16,303 nucleotides of DNA from Thalassiosira profunda (Eukaryota > Bacillariophyta > Thalassiosirophyceae > Thalassiosirales > Thalassiosiraceae), in assembly GCA_036939355.1 (NCBI GenBank), contig JALLAP010000208.1, positions 1-16,303 of the forward strand, read 5' to 3'. Made by a program: the position numbers and the translations under genes. Below are positions 1-7,730 of the stretch, piece after piece. The notes under the pieces are model-generated. The model ran no database searches. It was not told the origin of the DNA and saw only the letters and a list, made by a program, of their open reading frames with translations. Within the stretch, counting starts at the first letter, position 1. Each line of letters starts with the position of its first letter.

Positions 1-2
1 TC

Positions 3-1244
3 GTTCTGGGGCACTGTGGCTTTGACCTATCAAAAGCAAAGAGCGAGATGAACAGCAACCGAAGCAAGATGGCCGAGGACTGCGGAATTGTCTATCGGTG
101 TGGTCACAATGCATCGCTGAGCGACAGGAACTCGAACGACGAACGCCTCTGCGAGATTTGTTATGATGACGTCAATGGAAGTGATATGTTCTCAATGCAA
201 TGCAGGCACGAGTATTGCTGCTCCTGCTGGCAAGAGTACCTAGGCAGCAATCTACAAGCTTGGGCGAGAGGACCACCGTCGATTGCATGTCCTGCACAGA
301 ATTGCGCCGAGCGCGTCGCAACAGATGACATTTTGGCGGTTGCTCCTGAGCTCGTTTCTCAGTGGAACGACATCGAGCTGCAATCATTTGTCGATGGTGA
401 TTGTTGCTATTCTAGGTGTCCAGGACCAGACTGCACCGTCATCGTTCGCAGCAGCCAGAGCAGAGGTACTGCCCCGACACGCTGCTCAAAATGCAGCACC
501 GCATTTTGCTTTTCGTGCGGAAGTGCTCCGCATCAGCCTGCATACTGCGACGACTTTGCAAAATGGCAGAGGATCTACGCTGACTCTGACATTTGGATCA
601 AGAAACACGCCAAACCCTGCCCTGGATGTGATGTTCCGATTGAGAAGAATGAAGGGTGCAATCACATGCACTGTTCCCGTTGCTCGATAGATTTCTGCTG
701 GCTGTGCCTCGGACCGCTTGGGAACGACCACTTTGAGCCTCACATCTGCAACCGATACCAGCCGGAGACTGGTGCCAAGGATGAACGTGAACGGCGTGCC
801 CTATTCTACTCGGGTCGGTACGAGGCTCACGACAGCGCAGCTCTGTTTGCAAAAGACCACGCCAAATCTTTCACGGAGAGGAGGGACAAGCTCGCCGCTG
901 AAACCATGTGGTTTTTGTCCGAGGACGACTTTGACCTCAGCGAACGAGCCCTACAGACGCTCGTCGAAGCCCGTACTTTTCTCAAGTATTCTTACGTTGC
1001 CGCATGGGCCATGAGCGACGATTCGGACGTCCGAGACCGGTTCGAAGGCTACCAAGCAAACCTCGAGCTGTTTACGGAACAGCTGAGTTGGTGGCTGCTG
1101 ATGACCCAGCTGCATAATGTGCACACCGAAGGTGGCAGCCACGCGGTTCAAATGCACTTCCGAGCAGTGTCGTTCGGTACGGCATCGATTGAAAAATACA
1201 CGGGCCGCATTCTCGCGCTGCTCGATGGCGAAAGGGAGAGGTGA
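3..1244 (+). CDS. Ariadne-type RBR E3 ubiquitin ligase (5' partial)
   Basis: RING-between-RING E3 ligase that would take ubiquitin from an E2 onto its own catalytic cysteine and pass it to a substrate. Numbered from the ATG at 48: RING1 has C35-x2-C38, C52-x-H54-x2-C57-x2-C60 and C81-x4-C86. The IBR has C124, C129, C146, C149, C154, C157, H162 and C167. RING2/Rcat has C191-x2-C194, GCNHMHC with C204 at the catalytic position, then C209, C212 and FCWLC (C217, C220), ending in the Ariadne-like ICNRY. The rest (about 235-398) looks like the helical Ariadne domain, with a FLKYSYVAAW stretch. The frame is open to the left edge. The 15 codons before the ATG plus the first residues (FDLSKAKSE ... 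EDCGI) match the spacing of the UBA-like domain (WNKEKL ... KEAGL) that precedes RING1 in Ariadne proteins. I therefore infer that the true start lies outside the window. It converges on the aminotransferase, 65 bp away. Family call very sure; partial status likely. Confidence 0.9.
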   Translation, partial: VLGHCGFDLSKAKSEMNSNRSKMAEDCGIVYRCGHNASLSDRNSNDERLCEICYDDVNGSDMFSMQCRHEYCCSCWQEYLGSNLQAWARGPPSIACPAQNCAERVATDDILAVAPELVSQWNDIELQSFVDGDCCYSRCPGPDCTVIVRSSQSRGTAPTRCSKCSTAFCFSCGSAPHQPAYCDDFAKWQRIYADSDIWIKKHAKPCPGCDVPIEKNEGCNHMHCSRCSIDFCWLCLGPLGNDHFEPHICNRYQPETGAKDERERRALFYSGRYEAHDSAALFAKDHAKSFTERRDKLAAETMWFLSEDDFDLSERALQTLVEARTFLKYSYVAAWAMSDDSDVRDRFEGYQANLELFTEQLSWWLLMTQLHNVHTEGGSHAVQMHFRAVSFGTASIEKYTGRILALLDGERER

Positions 1245-1309
1245 CAGAATAGAATGACGTTAGATACCTTGTGTTTCCTGCCAACGCACGAGAGATGGTA
1301 TTCTTGCCT

Positions 1310-2661
1310 TCACTCTGCCATTGCCGCCCTCCAAGACGCCGCGTGCGCCTCCACGAACCTTCCCAGAGCCTCCAGCGCCGCGGGCATTTTCGATTCCCCG
1401 AACCCCACCCTGAAGTAATCCGCCACCCCCGCTCCCTCCGCATCGCTGCTAAAACAGTACGCAGGCTTGATGGAGATTTCAGCGTCCGCCAACTGCTGTC
1501 CCAGTTCGGCCGACGACCCCGGGCCCTTGAACTTGACAAAGGCAATGGCGCCGGCATTGGGTCGTTGCCATTCGAAGAACTCCTTCCATCGATCCTCGAC
1601 AAACTCCTGCAGCAACGCCTTGTTCTTCCGGATGATGTCCCGTCGTTCGCTCAGTATCGCGTCCGACACTCGCAGGACCATCCGGGCCTGGACCTCGCTC
1701 GCCCGGCTCGGACATGCGGTCCCAAAGTACTGCACGTCGACCAACCGTTGCACCATTTCCTTGTCGGGGCAGGCGAGCCACCCGATGGTTATTCCGCATC
1801 CGCCCCATGGCTTGGACATGGTTACGGCAGATATGCCCTTTTCGTACGCGTTCGCCATCGGAGGCAAGCGGAGGTCTTCACTGTGTTCCAGCAGTCGGTA
1901 GACCTCGTCGCACAAAACGACGATGCCGTGCTCTCGGCACATCTCAATCACCTCCCGCTGCAATTCCAAACTCATGACGACGCCCGCCGGATTGTACGGC
2001 TCGTTCAGTATCAAGAACCGGGTGTTGGACCGTATTGCCTTCTTCAATTCTTTCACATCCACTTGCCAGTTGTTTTCCGAACGGCGCAGTATCTCCGTGA
2101 CACCCTCGTTGCCCACGGCCCACCGCGGCGCCTCCACCGTCGACTGATATCCTGGCGTGAAGACTATCGAATGGCCTCCAGTGGCGAAGGCCAGGGCGGC
2201 GGTTTGCAATGCCACTTGTCCTCCCGGAAAGACCAGTACGTTCTCCGCGGCAATCTTATCCTCATAAACGACCCTCGCAATGTCCCGCCGGAGGTCGAGG
2301 GAGCCCCCGTTGGGAACGTACTCCAGGTCGTGATTTTGGTACAGGTCGAGGAGGTCGGTGGCCCCCGCGGCTTGGAGTTTGGCCGTCAGTTCGGGCATCG
2401 ACAGCGGTTCAGCGAAGGAATTTGAGAGGCTGTATTGACAGCCCTTGAACTCCCGCTTGTCTGGCAACGAGGAGGCAGTGGGATGCAATTAGGGTACAGG
2501 AGATGGCGGAACGGAACAGACACGCCGCGATTGCAAAGAGAGCGCAGTTCCATCGCCGCGGCCATCAACAGAGCACACATCATGTGTCAAAGAAAACTAC
2601 CGTCATGCGGGCCGCCGCACAGCCCTTGTCACTCACGTCGCTTGCTCCACGGCTCGTTCAT
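1310..2661 (-). CDS. PLP-dependent aminotransferase, class I/II fold (two exons)
   Basis: Fold-type I PLP enzyme. Model: exon 1 2661-2637, intron 2636-2461, exon 2 2460-1310, giving 391 aa. In spliced numbering, PGGQVALQ (about 87-94) binds the cofactor phosphate, LNEPYNPAG carries the Asn of the NPxG motif (N165), CDEVY gives the Asp that contacts the pyridine nitrogen (D193), and TMSKPWGG carries the Schiff-base lysine (K225). DYFRVGFGE (R359) is the substrate-carboxylate arginine. After the lysine the common GxRxG reads GITIG, so the usual phosphate-binding Arg is Thr. I believe this variant occurs in a little-studied aminotransferase subgroup related to capreomycidine synthase-like enzymes, but the substrate is unknown. 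The long exon alone lacks an ATG: TAA is followed by TTG, and the first Met lies inside the conserved N-terminus. Exon 1 supplies MNEPWSKR in the correct phase. It is head-to-head with the extradiol dioxygenase. No transit peptide is obvious. Confidence 0.88.
2461..2636 (-). other. Inferred spliceosomal intron in the aminotransferase gene (176 nt)
   Basis: Read on the minus strand, the donor is CGAC|GTGAGT at 2636 and the acceptor CGTTGCCAG|ACAAG ends at 2461. A branch-like CCCTAAT and a pyrimidine-rich CCCACTGCCTCCTCG precede the acceptor. Exon 1 (25 nt) ends in phase 1 and exon 2 needs exactly one base, so the join is in frame. Unspliced, the frame meets TAA just upstream of a TTG, so a start without splicing is unlikely. 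No transcript data were available. Confidence 0.72.
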
Positions 2662-2885
2662 CTTGCCGGCTCGCCCCGGTGGTCGTCAGCCCGTTGTTTG
2701 GCAGCCTTTGTTGCACGGCAGACGCCAGCCCCTGACGAGCACGTTTCTTTATGTCTCTCAAAAGTTGTACAATTCCAACGTTGAATATTGGAAAGATACC
2801 TTTCCCCGCCCTCTCTTCGCGCGCACACCCCACTAGAGGTACTTCCCGACTTCCTCACACGCACGCTTCTCCCCCCTCCCCCAGC
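2662..2885. promoter_or_regulatory. Shared divergent promoter region, aminotransferase / dioxygenase
   Basis: This is the 224-bp gap between the two divergent start codons, and it must hold both 5' leaders and core promoters. The part before 2886 is strongly CT-rich (CTTCTCCCCCCTCCCCCAGC) and would be the dioxygenase leader. The block around 2755-2800 is AT-richer (GTTGTACAATTCC, TTGAATATTGG). CTAGAGGTAC at 2833-2842 loosely resembles the CCTARGTA motif seen in two other gaps. No clear TATA box was found. Confidence 0.4.
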
Positions 2886-3719
2886 ATGGCCAACGCCTCC
2901 GTTCTCTTCCTCTCCCACGGCGGCGGGCCGCTCCCCCTCCTCGACGATCCGGGGCACGCCGTAATGTGCACAACCTTGGCCGACATCGCATCATCGCACC
3001 TGCCCAAGCCCGACGCGATCCTCCTCATCAGCGCCCACTGGGAGGAGGTCCTGCCGACGTTCACGTCCTCGTCGCGTCCTCCGCTCATCTACGATTATTA
3101 CGGCTTTCCGGAAGAGTCGTACGCGATCGAGTACCCGGCGGAGGGACGTCCTCATCTCGCGCGACAATTGCGAGCGCACCTCACCGAGGCAGGCGTCGCG
3201 GCGCGGTGCGACGAGAAGCGAGGGTTCGATCACGGCCTGTTCGTGCCACTGACGATCATGTATCCCGACGCCGACGTGCCGTGCGTCCAGCTCTCGTTGG
3301 CGAAGTCGCTGGATCCGAAAGTGCACTCTGAGATAGGACGGGCGTTGCGATCGTTTTCGTACGAGGGCGACCATCTGCTGATCGTCGGGTCGGGGTTTAG
3401 CTTCCACAATATGAAGGCGTTCTTCGACACGTCGGACAGCAGCACGCTGCGGAAGAACGTAGAATTTGATGATTGGTTGCAAGCGACAATATCATCCGGC
3501 GATGTGTCGGAGGAGGATCGCGAAAAGGCACTGCTGGAGTGGGAGCGGGCGCCGCGCGCTCGATTCTGTCACCCCCGCGAGGAGCACCTCCTGCCGCTCC
3601 ACGTTTGCTACGGTGCTGCCGGGAGGGCCGCCGACGAGGCGTTTTCGTTGACCATACTGGGGAAACGGGCGAGTATGTGCCTTTGGAAGGCACGAGAGGA
3701 AGGAGATGGAAAGAGATAG
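2886..3719 (+). CDS. LigB/DODA-type extradiol ring-cleavage dioxygenase
   Basis: Non-haem Fe(II) dioxygenase of the LigB superfamily (YgiD / plant 4,5-DOPA dioxygenase type), which opens catechol rings with O2. In the 277-aa protein the family landmarks appear in order: FLSHGGGP (H11), LLISAHWE (H51), YDYYGFP (about 70-75), GFDHGLFVPL (H116, putative acid/base), VGSGFSFHNM (H174) and REEHLLPLHVCYGAA (H234). H11, H51 and H234 are the expected metal ligands. Length matches the family (about 260-280 aa). I chose the ATG at 2886 because homologues start just before this LSHGGGP strand and the context is good (CAGCATGGC). An in-frame ATG at 2751 would add 45 residues with no acidic residue and many S, T, R and P, which could be an organelle presequence, but it would leave only 89 bp to the divergent gene. 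The substrate is not predictable: DOPA, another catechol, or an aromatic breakdown product. The last residues (EEGDGKR) look unconserved. Confidence 0.9.
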   Translation: MANASVLFLSHGGGPLPLLDDPGHAVMCTTLADIASSHLPKPDAILLISAHWEEVLPTFTSSSRPPLIYDYYGFPEESYAIEYPAEGRPHLARQLRAHLTEAGVAARCDEKRGFDHGLFVPLTIMYPDADVPCVQLSLAKSLDPKVHSEIGRALRSFSYEGDHLLIVGSGFSFHNMKAFFDTSDSSTLRKNVEFDDWLQATISSGDVSEEDREKALLEWERAPRARFCHPREEHLLPLHVCYGAAGRAADEAFSLTILGKRASMCLWKAREEGDGKR

Positions 3720-3857
3720 AGTTGTGTGCCCTGGCAATCAAGACGAAGGTGAGAAGCGTACATAGAGATACGTCGCAAGCAACCTCCTCCTTTGCAGCCT
3801 CTCTCACTGTTATTAGATAGGATGATGTCACGACACCCACTTCGCCTCGCTCAGATC

Positions 3858-5464
3858 TCAGCTCTCTGCTTCGTCTCTTTCAGCTTTCTCTTGCTTTTTC
3901 TTCTCCACCCAATCGGCACTGGTACCCCTTTCTCCATTTGACACATTGCGGGCAGGAAAATCGAAATAATATGGAAACAGAGTGCAGAACATGGAGCCCT
4001 TCTCGTCGGGGTTCTGATCTTCCATGACGACATTGTCACGCGGTTCGTCCGTCCGAGCCTCGCAGGATGGCTCATCAGAGCCCAGTTTCGCCCACGTGTT
4101 GACCCTGCCCATCCCAACCAGATCTCGGGCCGCGGCCAGGACCTCCCGCTGGGAACTGGTGGCCGGGATCTCTGTCTTGTATTTCTCATCTAGATTGTCG
4201 TACCCTCTCCACTGGTTCCCGTACACGCACCTCTGATGCAACCGTGTCACTGGCACATAGACAGATGGGGCCGCGAACTCCAAAATCTTTTGAACAACAT
4301 CAAACGGAAGCTGCATTCGCACCTTGTTGACCAGTAAGAATTGAACGACACGACGTATGTGCTCGGCTGGAAATTGAGTATTGACAGATGGACTCCACGG
4401 CCGGGGATGGAATGCCACAATCTCATGGCTCGTCCAGGTCGAATCATATGCAGTCCAATCGGGAGAGGTATCGTCAAGAATAGTACATTCCGAGTCGCCC
4501 GTGCCCAGCTGTCTCAATGCAGTTAAGAAATCGACGAACGCGACATCCTTTGACTGGATTTTCTCCGAAAGGCGATCCGGCTCGTACTCCCGCCGACGCG
4601 CGCAGCCACCTCCATGTCCTCCATCATCTGTGTTCTCAAACGTTCGCATAGACACCGTCAGTGTTTCGCAATCAAAGGTGTAGCACACGACGTGAACATC
4701 GGTATTCGCTCCAGGCTGGCGGTCCAAGGCTCTCCAGTACACATCAACCCGAGCCCGCCCCCCAGGGGCGAGACCCCGGTCCAAATCTTTCTGCGCCCAT
4801 TGTTCGCTGCTGTCCGCTTTCAGTGCGAACTTTGGATAATCGTCGAGCCAACGTGGCATCTCCATGCTTCGCCGAGGATAGGCCGCTGGAAACGCACTCC
4901 CCAAGTCCTCCGGAATAGGGCCGAACCGATGCTCCGGTTTCCTCAGCTCCTCCTCCACGAGGCTCCACAGCTCCACGTCAGGAGAGGCCTTCTGCATCTG
5001 GCGCATAATTATCTCATGCATCGTTGCAAACTGAGCGTTGGTCAGCAGTGGATTCCGGGGATCGCTGTCCAGATGATACGTGTGGGCTGGTTGAACTTTC
5101 ATCTCCCACATCCCACCATAATCAGTCTCGTGCCTGCGAGGATAGTTGCTGTCCTCGCCATCGTTCCGCCAGAACACGCCGTATGTAACATACATCACGA
5201 GGCTCCATGAAACGACATCCTCCTTCTTTTCGTACGACCACAGCGGGATGGCGTTGGTGCCCTCAACGACCTCAAACATAGAGCGACGCCCCCCTCCCTC
5301 CTTCGTTCTGGTAGTGCCGCCGTCTCCGTCACGAACATTGCTGTAGACAAACAGGTCTATGGAGGAGGGTAGACGCTGATCACCGTGGCAGTTCCGGCCT
5401 CGTACCTCGGTCGCGGGGGCGGCTTGACGATCTGCCCAGTCTTTGACATCTTCGTTCGTGCCAT
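3858..5464 (-). CDS. Hypothetical protein with weak F-box-like helix (two exons)
   Basis: I do not recognise the family. Model: exon 1 5464-5406, intron 5405-5341, exon 2 5340-3858, giving 513 aa. The start is the ATG at 5464 in strong context (CAAAATGGC); the N-terminus MARTKMSKTGQIVKPPPRP is basic and proline-rich. If the intron is wrong, the first ATG in the long frame is at 5279 (MFEVVEGT), giving 473 aa. In spliced numbering, about 45-260 is a Trp/Tyr-rich globular region (IPLWSYEKKEDVVSWSL, MYVTYGVFW), and residues 258-274 are Gly/Arg-rich. FHPRPWSP and FPAEHIRRVVQFLLVNK lead into QLPFDVVQKILEF (363-375), which resembles the first helix of an F-box (LPxxVxxxIL); this is a weak similarity. 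The C-terminus is charged (EKKKQEKAERDE). No signal peptide or membrane segment is seen. It converges on the dioxygenase gene, 138 bp away. Confidence 0.72.
5341..5405 (-). other. Inferred short intron in the hypothetical gene (65 nt)
   Basis: On the minus strand the donor is CCGAG|GTACGAGG at 5405 and the acceptor TTTGTCTACAG|CAATG ends at 5341. Removing 65 nt joins AG+C into Ser and connects the frame of the strong ATG at 5464 with the long downstream frame. Without splicing, the ATG frame ends at a TAG (5359-5357) after 35 codons. The length is short but plausible for a diatom. The alternative is that the ATG at 5464 begins a short upstream ORF and translation starts at 5279. Confidence 0.5.
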
Positions 5465-5864
5465 TTTGCCTCAACGGTGTCCGCTGTAGTTTACGAAATC
5501 CCCTCAACAGACTTCCCCGCGCTCCGGCTGTCTGGCTGAGATATACGGCTCTTCGCTCGGTTGGGCGCTTGGCGCTCTACTTCTCGCGCTCGCTTGATTC
5601 AGCTTGCTGACTGACCGCCTGCTCCACGCTACACGGCTCGTTCACTTTGCTGCCGGCAGGGGCAGGGTGTGGCGGGAGAGCTGTGTGGATTGGAGCTCGG
5701 GTTCCGATTCGCGAGCCGCGCAGGCTCCAGCTGCCAGCTGGTTCTTTGTGTCGCTTTGTGTCCAAAAGATATCACCCTAAGTACCTACTCTCGTACGTAC
5801 ACTTAGAACTGCCCGCTCCGCCCCGGGCCCTCTCCCCGCTCCCGCCCGCTTCATTTTCCAAGCC
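5465..5864. promoter_or_regulatory. Divergent intergenic region, hypothetical gene / SET gene
   Basis: 400 bp with no credible gene. It holds a CCAGCTGCCAGCTGG block (two CAGCTG E-box-like hexamers, 5727-5741), a tandem CTTTGTGTCG/CTTTGTGTCC (5744-5763), an inverted repeat CTAAGT...ACTTAG (5777-5782 and 5801-5806) enclosing the palindrome GTACGTAC (5793-5800), and a C-rich leader just before the SET start codon. Which element drives which gene is not known. Open frames through it are GC-rich chance frames. Confidence 0.4.
5777..5806. repeat. Inverted repeat around a GTACGTAC palindrome
   Basis: Arms CTAAGT and ACTTAG are perfect reverse complements 18 nt apart, and the spacer contains GTACGTAC. 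It lies 59-88 bp upstream of the SET start codon. A GTACGTAC also occurs twice upstream of the CSL4 gene, so this may be a transcription-factor site rather than an RNA hairpin. Confidence 0.4.
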
Positions 5865-7574
5865 ATGGCGCATCCATCCCGCGGCGGCGGCGGCGGCGGC
5901 TGCCGCTTCGGGATCGGGGGCATCCTCCTCTTCTCGCTGTCCACCAACGCCTATCTCATCTTCTTGTTCCACCAGACAACCGGGCGCGACGCCTCCTGGA
6001 TCGCGGGTCCATCTCAGCGGACCCGCGAAAGGGATTTGCAAAGGGCGAACGAGCCGTTTTGGACGCCCCGAGCGGGCGATGTTGCTGGTCGCGGGCGGAG
6101 TGGTCGGCGGCGTCGCCGGGGTGCAAACAAGGCCGACGACGACGCCGGGGGCAATTCATATTTGCGACGGCGCATAAAATCGACAGTCGGTGCAGGTGTG
6201 GAACTTGCAGTGAACGACGACGATGGCAAGCCTGCAGAGGAAGAAGACATCTCGCGGGACGGGGAGGAGTCGCTGGAGGAAAGTGGCGGTGCTGAGGAGC
6301 CCATCATCGATCACGAGGAGCAGCAGGAGCCTCCTAGAGGAGACGGCAACAAAGATGGTGCACGCGATATGCATGCAGAAAAGGAGGCAAAAACGGAGCG
6401 GCAGCAGCCTCCAAAGGGAGACAGCAGCAAAAATGGATCGCGGGATGGGAGTGCGGCAGAACAGGAGGCAGAAACGGAGAGTCCAGCAGAACTGGAGGAG
6501 GATTCGTTGGGGAAAGAGAAAAAGAGACTGAGCGGGAACGTGGTGTGGCCCAAACCGGAGGGTTGGGAGACGATGGGTTTCTACGACACACGCCTCCATT
6601 TCGATTGCAGCAAGTACGCCCACAACCAGTCGAAGAAACTGCCGAGCGTGAAGGATTGGCAGTTCCTGCGGGAGCGGTACAAAGCAGTGGTCGACAGCTC
6701 TGCAACGTTTGACGACCCGGTACCCCCAACCGATGGCTACACGTTTGGCGAGGGAGGGCCTCCGCCGTACTACGCGGCGCATTCGAAGGACGGTCGAGGC
6801 CGCGGTCTCTTTGCGTCGAGAGATATCAAGAAGGGAGAGCTGGTACACAACGGAGAGCAGAGCGACCTCCTCGTCCCCAGCGGCGAGGCGTGGCGGCGGT
6901 TCGTCTTCTCCCTGCCCCGCAACAAGGCCTGTGATGTGATTGACTGGACGTGGACGGCGAAGACGGAAGAGAAGGGCAAGTGGAAAATATTTACGGCTAT
7001 GAACATTTCCATCCTCTTGAACGGCGCAGAGAGCTCGCAGTGGAATGTGAATCCAAAGTCGAGCACGTCGTCTTTGATGTATGCGTTGAGAGACATCCAC
7101 AAGGGAGAAGAGCTTTTAACGGATTATGAGATGTATGATACGGTCTGGCACAAGGTCGGATTGGGTTCGGAGGACGACGATGCTAGCTATGATGACGACG
7201 ACGACGATGTTGAGGAGGAGAAGGAGGGAGAGGAGAAGGAAGAAGAGAATGGACCGGTGGCGGAAACAGATGAGAAGAAGCTTAGCCGGGGGTCTGAGGA
7301 CAACACTAATGAGAGCGATGCAGAGGTGCCGCGAGGAAAGGAAAGCCAGTCACCGGGAGGAGAGCCGTCGAAATCGGGCGAGGGAGGAGATGAAGTGGAG
7401 CGGTCCCCGAAAGAGGAAATGCCGGATGACGCCGAGGATGGCGGCACGAATCTGTCTGGCGATGACGCGAACGTGGTTGAATCGAAGCTCCGCGCAAAGA
7501 CGGGAGCTCGTGTTGGTGAACCCTCTGCCGACCAAAAGGAACGCTCACCCGAGATCTCCGACGACAGGTTGTAA
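5865..7574 (+). CDS. Membrane-anchored protein with atypical SET domain
   Basis: 569 aa, single exon; ATG in strong context (AGCCATGGC) behind a C-rich leader. Residues 15-36 (FGIGGILLFSLSTNAYLIFL) form one hydrophobic segment after a glycine run, so a type II signal anchor is likely. About 40-220 is low-complexity, charged and holds a 27-residue tandem repeat (153-179, 180-206). The SET domain spans roughly 300-424: GRGRGLFASRDIKKGELV at the start, FTAMNISILLNGAESSQWNV where the NHS/C motif should be, and IHKGEELLTDYEMYD at the end, keeping the catalytic-type Tyr (Y421). The usual NHSCxPN is replaced by LNGAESSQWNV, so the His is missing. There is no pre-SET or post-SET cysteine cluster. The tail (435-569) is strongly acidic with Asp and Glu runs. 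SET proteins methylate lysines. Here the anchor and altered core suggest a non-histone substrate or lost activity (inference). The ER or Golgi lumen is possible. Confidence 0.85.
   Translation: MAHPSRGGGGGGCRFGIGGILLFSLSTNAYLIFLFHQTTGRDASWIAGPSQRTRERDLQRANEPFWTPRAGDVAGRGRSGRRRRRGANKADDDAGGNSYLRRRIKSTVGAGVELAVNDDDGKPAEEEDISRDGEESLEESGGAEEPIIDHEEQQEPPRGDGNKDGARDMHAEKEAKTERQQPPKGDSSKNGSRDGSAAEQEAETESPAELEEDSLGKEKKRLSGNVVWPKPEGWETMGFYDTRLHFDCSKYAHNQSKKLPSVKDWQFLRERYKAVVDSSATFDDPVPPTDGYTFGEGGPPPYYAAHSKDGRGRGLFASRDIKKGELVHNGEQSDLLVPSGEAWRRFVFSLPRNKACDVIDWTWTAKTEEKGKWKIFTAMNISILLNGAESSQWNVNPKSSTSSLMYALRDIHKGEELLTDYEMYDTVWHKVGLGSEDDDASYDDDDDDVEEEKEGEEKEEENGPVAETDEKKLSRGSEDNTNESDAEVPRGKESQSPGGEPSKSGEGGDEVERSPKEEMPDDAEDGGTNLSGDDANVVESKLRAKTGARVGEPSADQKERSPEISDDRL
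5879..5900 (+). repeat. CGG/GGC trinucleotide microsatellite
   Basis: About seven GGC units at the start of the SET-protein gene encode a Gly run (residues 7-12) just before the hydrophobic anchor. Length variation between alleles would be expected. A shorter CGG run lies in the last gene near 12686, where it is read as five arginines. Confidence 0.7.
6321..6482 (+). repeat. Tandem 81-bp repeat inside the SET gene
   Basis: Two adjacent 27-codon units (6321-6401, 6402-6482). The first reads QQEPPRGDGNKDGARD... and the second QQPPKGDSSKNGSRDG...; both end in an EA-x-TE stretch. They sit in the charged linker between the membrane anchor and the SET domain. The units have diverged at the DNA level, so the duplication is not very recent. 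Confidence 0.65.
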
Positions 7575-7730
7575 ATGTGTATTGTACAGATGCGCCTTCT
7601 TGCAGTTGCACGAGGCGTCCCCAGTTTTGCTATAGCTGATAACAGTCCAGCAAATCTGCTTTGTCTTTCCGGTCGCTTCTCGTTGCTCTCTTCATTTAGC
7701 CCCTCGTCTACCTGTCAGTTCGAACCACTA

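Noticed and set aside
1271..2425. 384-codon plus-strand open frame across the aminotransferase
   Set aside because: The opposite strand contains the full set of aminotransferase motifs; this frame has none and is its mirror.
3750..3798. Intron-like GTGAGA...CCTTTGCAG in the 3' region of the dioxygenase gene
   Set aside because: Only 49 nt long, lies after the stop codon, and splicing would not change the protein; probably chance.
2644..5658. Similar stretch near the aminotransferase start (2644-2670) and in the 5622-5658 region, sharing ACGGCTCGTTCA
   Set aside because: Only a 12-base identity with gapped flanks; too short to claim a repeat or shared element.
5577..6177. Open frames on both strands upstream of and across the SET start
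   Set aside because: They are products of GC-rich sequence, with Ala and Pro/Ser runs and no domain, and they overlap the SET gene's start and hydrophobic anchor.
6156..7100. 314-codon minus-strand frame inside the SET gene
   Set aside because: It is antisense to the SET coding sequence; the Leu/Arg-rich composition is explained by complementing Glu/Lys-rich codons.
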